Assembly: GCA_964017155.1 (NCBI GenBank)
Contig: OZ024862.1
Coordinates: 39,709,675-39,773,674, forward strand
Length of the DNA stretch: 64,000 bases
Direction of reading: 5' to 3'
Source of the DNA: Oasisia sp. SBJ-2009
Lineage: Eukaryota > Annelida > Polychaeta > Sabellida > Siboglinidae
Below the pieces are notes generated by a model. It saw nothing but the letters and a program-made list of their open reading frames with translations. It ran no database searches and was not told the origin of the DNA. Of the stretch, positions 44,416-58,600 are shown piece after piece; positions within the stretch are counted from its first letter, which is position 1; the number at the start of each line of letters is the position of its first letter. Made by a program: the position numbers and the translations under genes.

Positions 44416-46496
44416 CTAGGTTGGGATGAATGATTTTATTTATTTAAAAATAGGCTGATATTAAAGGATAATGGAATGATTAGTGCAGTGAGAATTAGAG
44501 AAATTTCTAAATTTTTCGAAATGTCTGTACCAAAGTAAGTGAGTTACAAGATGCCAGAGATAAGTATATAGGGAAGAAGGGTTTCATTTGATGCACAACT
44601 GGTCCAGTAGAAATATATTTGTGTAATACACAGGCACCTCCTTATTAAAGGGATACTCTGGGACACAAAAGGGACTATTTCGTGTCACAAATTATAATGA
44701 AAAAAATCTTTGAAAATATAAAACTTTGTAATGTATGCAATTTTCTTATTTGTTTTTAATCAATAATACTTGGTTTAATAATATCAATAATAATTTGTTT
44801 TTCAATCAATAACATAAAATTGTTTTGTACAAATATACATAAATTAATCAGATCTGATCACTGTTAACACGAAAATCAGCTAAGATTTACGTTAAAGTTA
44901 CATTAAAACTGAAGCTGTAATGCTTTGTGCGAAAGCACGGGATTGGGTGGATGTTTAAATTAACACATAGCACCATATGGGTAAACTTGGAAGGTATGTT
45001 ATGGGGATGTTTACGTAGAAAAAAAAAATGTATCTGCTAGTTGGAGGGTCAGCAACTATTGTAGACGTGAATATTTATTTATTTGCAACCATATCCATGA
45101 TAGATAGGCCCAATAGTGCACTACTTATTTCTGTGTTGGCACCATAAACAGGAGGCAGGTTCATAATGGGAAGAGAAACATGAGAACATTGACCCTAGTT
45201 ACACTAAATGTAGACTGACAGGTGACATTGTTGGTAATAGAATACCAAGAAAATGTAAAGGTCCGTGAAATAATGTTTAAATATACATTAAAATCTGGAG
45301 TTCCTGGGAATTTCAATACTCAACTTTGGAGAAAAAGTAATTTAGCATTAGTGGTAGATTGCTTTTCTTCTAAAAGGCTGCAACTTGCAACAGAATCAGT
45401 TGCAGTAGACACAGAAATATTATGAAAGTGATTGTGTAAACCTGGCGTGATATTTATTTATGTGAAAAATATGTGACTGGTGTTGACATGATCATGTCAT
45501 AAAAACTGCCAATCAGATGTCATGATCAAATCATAAATATAGTTACTTAGAAAAGTAAATTTTGCAGAACTAAATTTACTCCACACATTACTACTGTTGT
45601 TGTAGTGGCGAGTTAATATTAGTTAGTGTAGGCTCCCCATCACAACTATACTGTGATATTGACCAAATCATGTGTTGATGAAAAACAAAATAAGATACCA
45701 ATCATGTTATAGGTACAATTAAATGAATTTGAATAGAGTTGGACAATTAGACTTTCTGTAGAGAATTCAATGATTCTTGAATTATGTACGATTAATTTTC
45801 TTGATGCCAAATTTGCGTGATGACATAAGGATTACAGAATCAAGTTTTTTTAACTTGGTTTTGGGCTTGCTACAACAGTAGACCCATTAAAAGATTGTAA
45901 ACAATCAGGTTATGTAATGGCATGTTGCCTAACTAAAATCTTGATTATATGTCGATCATAATTATGCTTGACATAATTATGCAGGATAATTATTCTTAAC
46001 TTGAGAAACTTGGGAGGACAACTCTTGCACAGAATACTCTCTCTGTTTTAGACAGTCTTTATTAATTCCTAATTATGTACACACAAATACATCACATTTG
46101 TTTGTGTCCACTGGACACAGTAATTGTATCAACAAAAATAGTCTGGTAAGTGCAATCATGTCAAATCCATACTACTGCTGTGTTTAATTGTGCCAAATAT
46201 CTGGATTAATTAGTTGCATATGTGCCAAATATCTGGATTATAATTATGGTTTTTGCCACTGTATGCATGTAACACTGTATATACATATGTAAAACATAAA
46301 ATATCTCCTACTGTGATATTTGAATACTGAGTGACATTTTTGTGTCCATGTGTGCGAGTGAAATAATGGTCCTGATGTGTTATTTAAATTGTTAGTATAT
46401 ACAAATGTTACTGAAATAAAGCTAAATGTACAGCATTGTCTCTTCAGTTGTTAGTAATTAAACATGTGATATCATAGTAGCAACACTATACATGCA

Positions 46497-46986
46497 TTCA
46501 TGCATGCATACACACATACATACATGCATGCATGTGTGCATACATACACACACATATATACACACATACATACATACATACATACATACATACATACATA
46601 CATACATACATACATACATACATACATACATACATACATACATACATACATACATACATACATACATACATACATACATAGTACATGCATGCATGCATGC
46701 ATGCATACATACATACATACATGCATGCATGCATACATACGTACATACATATATAGTACATACATGCATACACACATACATACATACATACATACATACA
46801 TACATAGTACATATATGCATACATACATACATAGTACACACACATGCACACATGCACACATACATGCATACACACATGTGTACACACATACATACATACA
46901 TACATACATACATACATACATACATACATACATACATACATACATACATACATACATACATACATACATAGTACATACATACATAC
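46497..46986. repeat. (CATA)n tetranucleotide array with GCAT interruptions
   Basis: Nearly 490 bp of CATACATA, with pure blocks at about 46562-46680 and 46886-46970 and CATGCATG or CACACATA interruptions. Stop-free frames on both strands are repeat artefacts. Confidence 0.97.
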
Positions 46987-48228
46987 TATTACAAACTTAC
47001 AATGTATATATGCATGTATATATAAGCCCATGCATACACACTGCTAATTACATTGATACAGCTTTGGCACAATATGTTCTGTAATAGAAAGACTATCCAT
47101 AGAATGCAATAAGTCTTGCATATCATTGGCTGCAAGTCATGTGCATTGGCAAAAGGCGTTTCACAGTTCCCTGCCACTTGGATAACATACCAGATTGTCA
47201 GTGCATAATTTCATTCACCACAATAGTAACTTTTATACAGTACATAGATAATAATCTCTCATGACAAATGATTATTTATGTACTGTTACCTGGATAATAA
47301 AATATCACAGTTTTTCCACATTTGGAAATAAATTTCACACAAACGATAAATATGCGTTACAAACAGCTAATATTTAATTATTATTAAGTTTGGCACAAAA
47401 CACTTTGTTATAAATTGGATATAGAAAAGGTAAAGATGAATTTATAAAACATCTCTTATGAGACTATTGTTAAAAAAGCCTGCCAGATAAAAAATCTGAA
47501 TCTGTAAAATCACAGTTTATATATACATGTTAAAATATACACTACTTTATACATTATGACGATACAGCTTTAGTTCCAGATGAATATCACATGACAACTA
47601 ATATGTGCCTGTCGCTATGCTATAGCACACGGGGATACTATATGTAGATAAACACTGGATTTGTAATCTGTATAGCAGTGTTTATCATGATATTAAAATA
47701 ATTTACGTGGTGGTGTTTTATATATATATATAATATATATATATTAATATTAGTTATACTGCATGCAGTGCTATCCCAATATATATATATATACTCATAT
47801 GTGTACATATATATATAAACGTATATATATGTACACATATGTGTATATATATATAATATATATATTTGACATGTATTCAAACAGTTTTTGCATACAACTG
47901 CAATAATAAATTTAACTAGATTTCCCATTTATCTCTCGCATTAATTAGTATGACCTCGTGCACCTATGCCTGTGTGTTGCCAGTTAGTTTTAAAACATCC
48001 TCGTAGGTCAGTGGTCAAAACTACTCCTGGCCATTCATATTTGTAAAGCTGAGGAGTGAGCAGTCGAAATTTACAATTATAGCAATAGACTTTGCCATTT
48101 GATACTGCGTCAACCAAACACCCACCCAGTTTGAAGATGGATACATGATTATATCCTTATATAATGAATGACCCACTCATGTCCTAATGATTGTCTTAAA
48201 CACAAGCAGTGGCTGTGTGTGGCTGGAT

Positions 48229-48514
48229 CCCCTTACAAAAAGTACCATTTAAATACCATACAAATACCATTTGTTTTTGAATGGTATTTGAATGGTACTT
48301 GAATGGTCCTAGGGCGTGTTATGGCCAAGGGTATTTGAATGGTATCTGAATGGTTTTTTGAATGATATTTTGGATTCTTTGTACTGTTCAGTGGTATTGA
48401 ATGGTATTTTAAATTACTGTTGAGAGTACCACTGAGTCCTGCTGAAATATCATTGATACTGAATGGTATTCAATGGTAACCAGTGGTATAGGACTGGCTC
48501 TTTTTTGTAAGGGG
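48229..48514. mobile_element. MITE with CCCCTTACAAAAA termini
   Basis: 286-bp element from CCCCTTACAAAAAGTACCAT to its inverted end TTTTTTGTAAGGGG. The interior is dense in TTGAATGGTA / TACCATTCAA-like words, so it folds on itself. No clear target duplication. No coding capacity. Confidence 0.8.
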
Positions 48515-48778
48515 AATCACCAAAAACATTACATAACGTGACTGGAGGTTAACCACACAACTCATGGGCGCTTTTGTTAAAAGGATGAGTTTCTGAAAGG
48601 GATGAACTGGCACTGTCGTCATCAGCCACAGTGACCGCAGACATGCGAGGGTGTGCTAAAACAAGCACTGCAACTACAGTGCTGACACCACGTGACCAAC
48701 AGTGCTGCCATCTTGTGACCAAAAGCAACAACGCCACCTGGTGATCAACACAACAACTAGCTGCAGCCACTTTACAGG

Positions 48779-51700
48779 CTACATGAGATCGGGCACGTAG
48801 GAGCGCGTGTGGATGAAGTACTTCTGCGCGGTGTGGAGCATGAGTAGAGCTGTGGACTGCTTCTGGTGCAGAAGCTCGTCGTGAGTTGGGAACGGGTTCA
48901 TGAGCAGCGACTTCATCGGCAGGTTGATGACCGGGGGGAAGCCGTACAGTTGACCCGGGGCGGCCAGCCAACCCCGGGCAATGATTGGGGGCAGAGACAT
49001 GTCTGTAAACAAAACACAAAATCGGTTTGTTTTCGATGAAAAATGTGATGGGGTAATAGTCTGAGCACAGGGAGCTGCCACTTTTATGCATTCATTCTGA
49101 AAATTTGTCATCTATTTATGCGTTTCTCAACCGGGGGGTCCTTGGCACATTAATTGGGGGGCTGCAGAATTGCCAGGGGGTCCACAAGATGGCAGGAGAA
49201 ATTATTGTTTTAAATAACCTGGTAAATAGACAATGCAAGTCTCATCGGCTGCTAAATCAAATTTACGCTATTTTGCCAATGTTTTCATTCAAGATCCGGT
49301 CCTCGATGATGCGAATGCGATATGTATTATTTCAAGTAACAACTGGGTATAACTGCCACATCAGAAACCTCCGTTGTAAATATTATAGGTTTCCAACCAA
49401 CAAAAACTTCTAAAAGGTCGGAACTAGTGTACAAATAAGTTATTATTTTTAAATTGTTTGCGTATTGCAGTAATTTTACTTTAATTACAAAACGAGTCAT
49501 TCCGTCTGCTGGACTCACCCGCCAGTGCCGTCTCCCGATCTCCTCGGCAACGACTCATGTGAGTCTCTCCCAGACGCACCAGTCGCTGCTCTCTGTAGAG
49601 ACACAAGAGGATGGATTCAGTCGGTGCAAGATGCTTGAGTATTAATGTTTTAAAAATAATATATATTATATATATTTAATTAGTATCCCAGCAAACAACG
49701 ACCCGTGATTTCACATGTTTTGTAAGTAAATTCATGAGTTCAACTGGCTCAATTCAGTTAATTAATCGGATTCTGTGAAAAAATTTGGGGTGTCAACACA
49801 CGTTTACCGTGAAATCACAAGTTTTTCACATGATGACACATACCAGTGAAACCGTACGAGTTCTGACCCAGTATGACTTGTGTCAAACTCGTTCAAAACT
49901 CGTGACAACAGGCAGAACATGTGTATTCACGTAAATACACATGAAAACACGTACTGGTGGAGCGGTACCAATCATGAACCAGTATGACACATGCCAACTG
50001 GTTCAGAAATGGTTCCTTGTTTGCTGGGATATTAAAATGAAACAGAGCTTAAAACCGTGCAGATGGTCACTGGATGTTAGAAGCTGGGGGCGCAATATAT
50101 AATGAAGGTCATGTGGTATTCTATCCATGAGATTTCATGTTTTTATCCATGATTGTAAAGTAATTATGCCATCTACAAATGCACATTTATGTCGAAAAAT
50201 TCTGCACACTTTTCAAATGATAGGTGTTTGAATCGTCTCTACTTAACACAGGCACCAACTCTGACTGCCAAATGTTAGCATTTTGTTACATTGTATGTGT
50301 GAGCACCTGACCTATTTCTGGGGCACACTGAAATGATGTAACGCAATTTATGAACGTATTAACACAGGTGAATGAGTTTTTTCCCCAAGCATTGCTGGGT
50401 TATAATTGGCTAGTTGTTTTATAATACAGAAACATCTCTCTGTGTCTCTGTCTCTCTGTCTCTCTGTCTCTGTCTCTCTGTCTCTCTCTCTCTCTCCCCC
50501 CCCAGATACTGGACAGGGCCCATTTAAAGTCCAACGAGAATTTTTGAGTCCACTACAGGTTACACATTTACGCCCTGTATGGGATCTTTTACTTCCCCTG
50601 GCATAGACACCAGATAGAAGAAACCACCGGCTTTTAGTATCTCTTCCGAAAGACATAGACAAATGTGGGGTGAACGAAATTGCGGTAGTTGGGATTGAAC
50701 CATCGTCCCCTTGATTGACAGTCCGGCACTCTACTGCGCAACCACCGCTCCCCTCGGAGTGCTCACCCTATGATCTTTGGCAGCACCAGTACTGTGTTCT
50801 TCACCCCCTCTGGACTGATGTGGCGTTCTTTCGGCATAGGCGGGGGAAGCTCTCCTCGGGGTACCTCTCTCTCTGCGGTCATCTCACAGAAGTGGTTAAT
50901 GGCCTCCATGTATGATATCTTTTGTAGCATATCCGGGTCAAACTCATCGTTGAAAACAACTGCAACATGATGATGGCTTAGTCTGTATTAGCATAGCAGA
51001 GATTACTGTATTCATCTGAGTTGTTAATAGTCCTAATCTGCAAGGGCAATCATTACTTCCATTAACTGGATGTAACGTAGCAAAATCATTGACCAAAATG
51101 GCCACCACAATTGACGTTGGACGTACTATATGGCAGCATATTTTCTTTTGCATTTCAGGCCAAAGAAATGTGTTCTTTGCAAGAAAATCAAATAATAGAA
51201 ATATGTAGATGTGGTTGGAATTGAGGAATACCAAAACTATGAATGAACATGCAGTGTGAAACTGTGAATGGATCTTGAAAGTGAAGTAGTGACCGACCAA
51301 GACTGATGACCACTGTGGTTGATCTGGACAGATAAGAACCATCACAAGAAGGGGGACGAGGGTCAGGGTCTGTACACATCTGGACATTTGAAATTCAAGG
51401 CTTTTCAAGACTATTTGAAAAAGAAATTCAAGACTGTTTTGACGACATATGTACTTTTAAGTGTAGTAAATTAAGTTAACATTAATTGTTTTACTTGACT
51501 AAGAAAACAATGGCGCTGACCACAATCAAATGCTGATTGTCCAATGTGCACCACTTATATTTTTGTGCATAGGCTTTTCCTTTTCTGGCTGTTATTCATC
51601 ACAACAATTGAGTCAAAACAATATTTATTGACCACAATTAAATTCAAGCCTTTTCAAGACTACTTTGTAGAATACAAGGATTTCAAGGCCTTGAATTTGG

Positions 51701-52634
51701 TCCTATCAAATTCAAGGCTTTTCAAGACTTTCAAGGCCCCGGCCATATGGACCCTGCAGAGTGTAAAAGAGGGTAGAATAGAGGGGGAGACGAGTCCCCA
51801 ACCCCCTAAGGAGTGAAGGGAGGAAGTAGTCCTGGATGGGCCTGAGTCCCTCACCTGTCAACTGTCTGCCCGACCCCGCCGACGAATCCTACAACACACA
51901 ACAACATTTAGTGAACAAATTAATGTTATCTGGGTTTATTACAAACATTTGAATTTTTTCAAATGTATTACTATGTTTTTATTAATACCATGTATAGTGT
52001 AAGTAGTGTGGCATTGCATTTGTGTTGTGATACTGACCAATCGTATGTAGTGTTTGGCTGCCACCCCCCCCCCCCGAGTGAATAGGTGTAAAGTCATTGT
52101 GAAATAGTATGATAAAGGGATAGTGCTGTGTTAAATTAATTTGCTGTGTTTGGGTATGTTAGTTATTTGCTAATTTGAATGTGTGCTGGTTTCTCTCATG
52201 TGCCCCTTGCACCCTTCCAATTACAATTACGGACAGCACAAACAGGAAACACCTGTGATAGTGCCTCGCTAGTTGAAGAGCATGTAGGTGAAACCGCTTG
52301 AGGTAAGTGCTTGGCAGCTGCTTCATCTAAGAGCTTGGCAGCTGCTTCATCTAAGTGCTTGGTAGCTGCTTCATCTAAGTGCTGGGCAGCTACTTGATGT
52401 AAGTGCTTGGCAGCTGAGCGATGCTTGTGTTTGCTATCCACATTGACAGCATGTTGTTTTCGCCGCCGTTGCTGTGTATAGGTAACAACTGCATTTAGGC
52501 CACACATGCACGCACACGCACGCACACACACACACACACATACACACACACACACACAAAACACACATGCAGACAACACACACAACACACACTCACACAC
52601 ATACACCACACACACACAACACACGCAAGCACAC

Positions 52635-52676
<42 letters not shown>

Positions 52677-55600
52677 CACACTCACACTCACATACACACA
52701 CAACACACACACAACACACAACACACACTCACTCATGCACCTAGTAACCGAGTTCCATTTAGATGAACAGATGATAGATGTACACAGTGTGTTTCTAGAT
52801 AAACCAGGTTATGTCTCATCACCATTTGAAGACACACTGTCTGACCTGGCTGTGTGACTGCATTGGGACAGGAGTGTTGGCCTGTACTCCACCAAGACCA
52901 AGACATGGTCATACAACAGTGCCTCATGTTGTTCCTACTGCCACACATTCAGACAGTGTCTAATACAGATGTGATTAGGAGTGAAGGGCACTGATTCACT
53001 GTTTCACCAAAATAGGGGTGTGTCCATACGATACACGATTTCATTGGTTATCACTAGAGCGCAATGGCTCAGGGGTAGAGCTTCAGACTCTCGACTACAA
53101 GAACCCGGGTTCAAATCCTGTGCTGCAGTGTTAAAACCTTGAGCAAGTTTTCTACTCTACACTGCTCCAGTTCACTGAGCTGAATAAATGAGAACCTGGC
53201 TGTAGACAGTGGTGGATATGTGTACGAGCAGCCTTCACGCATTAATTGTAGCATATGGCTGGATGCTTCCAAGAGAAGCCGAGATGGTGTCTGAGTGAAC
53301 AGGTCTGTCAGGGAAGTAAAGTGTAATGTGCTTTGAACGGTCCTGGGGACTGGATACTGCGCTATATAAGAACTTGCCTTTACTTTTTTTTCACTGTGTT
53401 GCCCTGGCAATTCCCCCAACATGACATTGTTATGGGATGGTGCTGTATGGTATATCCAGGCCTTTAGATGTACCGTGATGTTTGTTGTGCTAACATCAAA
53501 CTAGGGCTGTCTATGTTCAATGGCAAATGGTAGTCTAGTAATAGAATTCCCATATACCGGTAGCTCATAGATGATGATGGTCAATGCGTCCAATGAATGC
53601 CATTTCATATCATGTTTACACTTATAAGAAGCAGATTGTGTGGCTGTACTCTACAATGGTAGTACTGTACATAGAATACTGTTAGACCATCTCAGAATCA
53701 GTATTGTTTTTACTTAAGAAGAATTTTTTAGTTGAACACAAATAAGACTACAATGGAAACTGTTTAATAGTTTTACTGTTATATAAATCATTAGGATTTT
53801 TTTCAGACAGTCGTTGGGTGATGGAAATTATGGCAATATTACCATGGTTACCATAAGCTGACTGTATTCATTTGTATTGAGGGTGATGACACCTACCCCT
53901 GTACCCCCCCTCTTGAGGATACTGGCCCGACCGCCTGTGCTGGACCCCAGGCCGGCTGACCCAGACAGCTGACCTTGGAGTCGATGACCCTTCTTAAGCG
54001 TTTCTATGGACATCTCGAGGTGGATGGAGAATTTTGACTTCTGTCTGCAAAACAATTGTAACGGTAAAAACACAAACTTCAGTAAACACAGGAAGATTTA
54101 GCATAACAGTTAAAATACAAAGCACAAATTTAATGAATGAAGTGTATTAAAAAACATCACAAGACACAAGGAAACAAACACCTGGTATCATCTATTAAAG
54201 TGTTCTATTACACCTTTTTGGCTTAAAAAATTATATTATTAAAACGCACTTTATACTTAACAACGGATTCTGTTTAATAATTGACTTTCCTGGTCTCCTT
54301 TTCTTAGAGAAATGGTCTCCATGTGTGTAGCAGGGTCTGTACACAAGCGCAGTAAATTAAGTTAGCATTACAATTTTTACTCGAAAACAATGGCGCCGAC
54401 CACAATGAAATGCTGATTGCTCAATGTGCATGACTTATTATTTTTGTGCATAGGCTTTTCCTTTTCTGGCTGTTATTTGTCACAACATTTGAGTCAAAAC
54501 AATATTTATTGACCACAATTAAGTTCAAGCCTTTTCAAGACTACTTTGTAAAATTGAAGGATTTCAAGGCCTTGAATTTGGTCCAATCAAATTCAAGGCT
54601 TTTCAAGACTTTCAAGGCCCTGTACGGACCCTGGTGTAGTGTCTTACCTGATAAGCCACTCTTGTGACATTCGTCTCAGCTGGTTGGCTCGGTCCTTGTC
54701 AATGTTCCAAATGTCCCATCCGTCCACCTCCTTCACAAGTTGACCCGTCGGGTCATTCAGACCCGCCTTACGCAGCAGGCTCAAAATGAGAGTTCTGCAG
54801 CAAATGTGATCACATGACCAACACAACACCAAATAAAGACGACTCGGTGGAAACACATGTAATATAAGAAATAAAAGTGGGCAATTTATTCGCGACCCTG
54901 CCATCAACTCAGCACTATCTACCCCCACTTGAGGTGTTTATTACCCTCAAACACACCTGTGTCACCTCACTATCATAGCCCTATATATCTACCCTCTACG
55001 TGAGATTTTTATTACCCTCAACCAGACTTGTCACCCCCTACCTCAGGTCCTTGTCACCCTCTACCTCAGGTCCTTGTCACCCCCCCAGCTCAGGTCCCTG
55101 TCACCCCTACTCCAGGTCTTTGTCACCCCCTACCTCAGGTCCTTAATTGTTACCCCCTACCTCAGGTCCTTGTCATCCCTTACCTCAGGTCCCTGTCACC
55201 CCCTACCCCAGGTCTTTGTCACCCCCTATCTCAAGTCCTTGTCACCCCCTAACTCAGGTCCTTGTCACCCCCTACCTTAGGTCCCTGTCACCCTCTATCT
55301 CAGGTCCTTGTCACCCCCTACCTCAGGTCCCTGTCACCCCTACCCCAGGTCATTGTCACTCCCTACCTCAGGTCCTTGTCACCCCCTACCTCAGGTCCTT
55401 GTCACCCCCTACCTCAGGTCCTTGTCACCCCCTACCTCAGGTCCTTGTCACCCCCTACTTCAGGTCCTTGTCACCCCCTACCTCAGGTCCTTGTTACCCC
55501 CTACCCCAGGTCCTTGTCACCCCCTACCTCAGGTCCTTGTCACCCCATACATCAGGTCCTTGTCACGCCCCCACCTCAGGTCCCTGTCACCCCCTACCCC

Positions 55601-58600
55601 AGGTCCTTGTCACCCCCTACCTCAGGTCCTTGTCACCCCCTACCCCAGGTCCTTGTCACCCCCTACCTCAGGTCCTTGTCACCCCATACATCAGGTCCTT
55701 GTCACGCCCCCACCTCAGGTCCCTGTCACCCCCTACCTTAGGTCCCTGTCACCCTCTATCTCAGGTCCTTGTCACCCCCTACCTCAGGTCCCTGTCACCC
55801 CTACCCCAGGTCATTGTCACTCCCTACCTCAGGTCCTTGTCACCCCCTACCTCAGGTCCTTGTCACCCCCTACCTCAGGTCCTTGTCACCCCCTACCTCA
55901 GGTCCTTGTCACCCCCTACTTCAGGTCCTTGTCACCCCCTACCTCAGGTCCTTGTTACCCCCTACCCCAGGTCCTTGTCACCCCCTACCTCAGGTCCTTG
56001 TCACCCCATACATCAGGTCCTTGTCACGCCCCCACCTCAGGTCCCTGTCACCCCCTACCCCAGGTCCTTGTCACCCCCTACCTCAGGTCCTTGTCACCCC
56101 CTACCCCAGGTCCTTGTCACCCTCTACCTCAGGTCCCTGTCACCCCCTACTTCAGGTCCCTGTCACCCCCTACCCCAGGTCCTTGTCACCCCCTACCTCA
56201 GGTCCTTATCACCCCTACCTCAGTTCCTTGTCACCCCCTACCCCAGGTCCTTGTCACCCGCTACCTCAGGTCCTTGTCACCCCCTACCCCAGGTCCTTGT
56301 CATCCCTTACCTCAGGTCCCTGTCACCCCCTACCCCAGGTCTTTGTCACCCCCTATCTCAAGTCCTTGTCACCCCCTAACTCAGGTCCTTGTCACCCCCT
56401 ACCTTAGGTCCCTGTCACCCTCTATCTCAGGTCCTTGTCACCCCCTACCTCAGGTCCCTGTCACCCCTACCCCAGGTCATTGTCACTCCCTACCTCAGGT
56501 CCTTGTCACCCCCTACCTCAGGTCCTTGTCACCCCCTACCTCAGGTCCTTGTCACCCCCTACCTCAGGTCCTTGTCACCCCCTACTTCAGGTCCTTGTCA
56601 CCCCTACCTCAGGTCCTTGTTACCCCCTACCCCAGGTCCTTGTCACCCCCTACCTCAGGTCCTTGTCACCCCATACATCAGGTCCTTGTCACGCCCCCAC
56701 CTCAGGTCCCTGTCACCCCCTACCCCAGGTCCTTGTCACCCCCTACCTCAGGTCCTTGTCACCCCCTACCCCAGGTCCTTGTCACCCCCTACCTCAGGTC
56801 CTTGTCACCCCATACATCAGGTCCTTGTCACGCCCCCACCTCAGGTCCCTGTCACCCCCTACCTTAGGTCCCTGTCACCCTCTATCTCAGGTCCTTGTCA
56901 CCCCCTACCTCAGGTCCCTGTCACCCCTACCCCAGGTCATTGTCACTCCCTACCTCAGGTCCTTGTCACCCCCTACCTCAGGTCCTTGTCACCCCCTACC
57001 TCAGGTCCTTGTCACCCCCTACCTCAGGTCCTTGTCACCCCCTACTTCAGGTCCTTGTCACCCCCTACCTCAGGTCCTTGTTACCCCCTACCCCAGGTCC
57101 TTGTCACCCCCTACCTCAGGTCCTTGTCACCCCATACATCAGGTCCTTGTCACGCCCCCACCTCAGGTCCCTGTCACCCCCTACCCCAGGTCCTTGTCAC
57201 CCCCTACCTCAGGTCCTTGTCACCCCCTACCCCAGGTCCTTGTCACCCTCTACCTCAGGTCCCTGTCACCCCCTACTTCAGGTCCCTGTCACCCCCTACC
57301 CCAGGTCCTTGTCACCCCCTACCTCAGGTCCTTATCACCCCTACCTCAGTTCCTTGTCACCCCCTACCCCAGGTCCTTGTCACCCGCTACCTCAGGTCCT
57401 TGTCACCCCCTACCTCAGTTCCTTGTCACCCCCTACCTCAGGTCCTTGTCACCCCCTACCTCAGTTCCTTGTCACCCCCTACCTCAGTTCCTTGTCACCC
57501 CCTACCTCAGGTCCTTGTCACCCCTACCTCAGGTCCTTGTCACCCTCCAGGAGTTGGACAAGGGTTTCGGTGAAGAACTTGAGGTCGTGAACTCCGAGGA
57601 AGTGCAGCAGTTGAATCGCCATCTGGAGGAACATCTTCTCATCTGGATTCTCGCACGAGGGTGGTGGAGTGGCATCACCCCCCTCGAGAATTCGCGGGTT
57701 CAGGAGGTCATAAACGGTCTTGTAGATACCGTCCAGGTCAAGCAGCCCTTCTTCCTTGTGGAGGTGGATGAGAGCCTTCGCTACCCCCGCCTTGTCCACG
57801 AAGCTGCCCGTCTTCATAATCCCCAGCAGTAGGTTCACAAATGAACCAACCTCCCATGGCCCGGGCATGTTCTGCCAACAAGCAAAGGTACACCAAGGTC
57901 ATTTACAATGTCAATAAGGTCAAGGTTAGTTATTTCTATTTGTGCCAAGTCTACATTTACAATGTCAATAAGATCAAAGTGAGTTATTTCTATTTGTGCC
58001 AAGTCTACATTTACAATGTCAATAAGGTCAAGGTGAGTTATTTCTAGTTGTGCCAAGTCTACATTTACAATGTCAATAAGGACCACAATGGAAATAAGTG
58101 CGTGCACTTTTTGTGTTATCCGAATATTTAAATGTACCTTGTATTTATATATTATGCATATGTGTACAATGTTTTACATTTTATATTAAATAAATCAATC
58201 AATCAAAATCAAGGTCAGTTATTTTTGTTTGTGCCTACCTAGTCTACATTTACAATGTCAATAAGGTCAAGGTAAGTTATTTCCATGTCTTGATGACTTC
58301 TCAGTGCACCCTACACTTCAGTCTATACACTTGATCCTAATGTATTATTTAACGAAGCATCTTCGAGTGACACATACCTCGACACTGCATTCGGGGAAGT
58401 GGCTGTCGAACCACCCTTCGCCCTTGAACTGGGTGATGAAATAGGGCAACGTGCCCAGGGTTTCTGCCTTTTGGGCTCGGATGGGCTCGGTGGGAGGGTG
58501 GGGTATCGTCAGCTTCGAGGGCGGAGCAACTACTGACGGTTTCCGCTCCCTGATTACCTTCGGGGGTGTAGGGGGATTTGGGACTGGGGCTGCAGATACA

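Larger units (their letters stand above)
44416..48778. other. Intergenic region between convergent genes
   Basis: LRRC69 (+) and the third gene (-) converge here. Contents: AT-rich unique DNA, a (CATA)n array (46497-46986), TA-rich hairpins near 47715-47860, and a MITE (48229-48514). No gene is supportable. Confidence 0.65.
49593..50766 (-). other. Intron of the third gene with MITE and SINE
   Basis: 1.17-kb intron largely made of two insertions: the MITE at 49687-50028 and the SINE at 50437-50757. The remainder is unremarkable. Confidence 0.8.
51889..53896 (-). other. Intron of the third gene with minisatellite, CA tract and SINE
   Basis: 2.0-kb intron. Contents: a C(13) run at about 52063, a 24-bp minisatellite (52308-52427), a CA-rich tract (52500-52733) and a tRNA-derived SINE (53047-53395). 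Confidence 0.75.

Noticed and set aside
46458..47084. Frames of 150-190 codons (CMYV and HTYI repeats)
   Set aside because: Translation of the (CATA)n microsatellite.
48549..49111. Alternative minus-strand frames of 180 and 110 codons over the last exon of the third gene
   Set aside because: The 180-codon frame is out of phase with the spliced model. The 110-codon frame is the exon extended into its intron.
50944..51408. 154-codon minus-strand frame
   Set aside because: It runs through the intron and ends at the acceptor of the 50959 exon. The short exon at 51855-51888 joins that exon in phase without it.
52196..52480. Minus-strand frame with AAKHLDEA repeats as an extra exon
   Set aside because: The 24-bp minisatellite keeps it open by period. 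The adjacent exons already join in phase, and no clear donor is seen.
53066..53125. tRNA gene
   Set aside because: It has A and B boxes but no proper acceptor stem, and it is followed by a SINE body.
55147..57832. Long plus-strand proline-rich open frames (410, 519, 394 and 465 codons)
   Set aside because: They arise from the 23-bp repeat, whose three phases all lack stops on that strand. The real gene is on the minus strand and the array is intronic.
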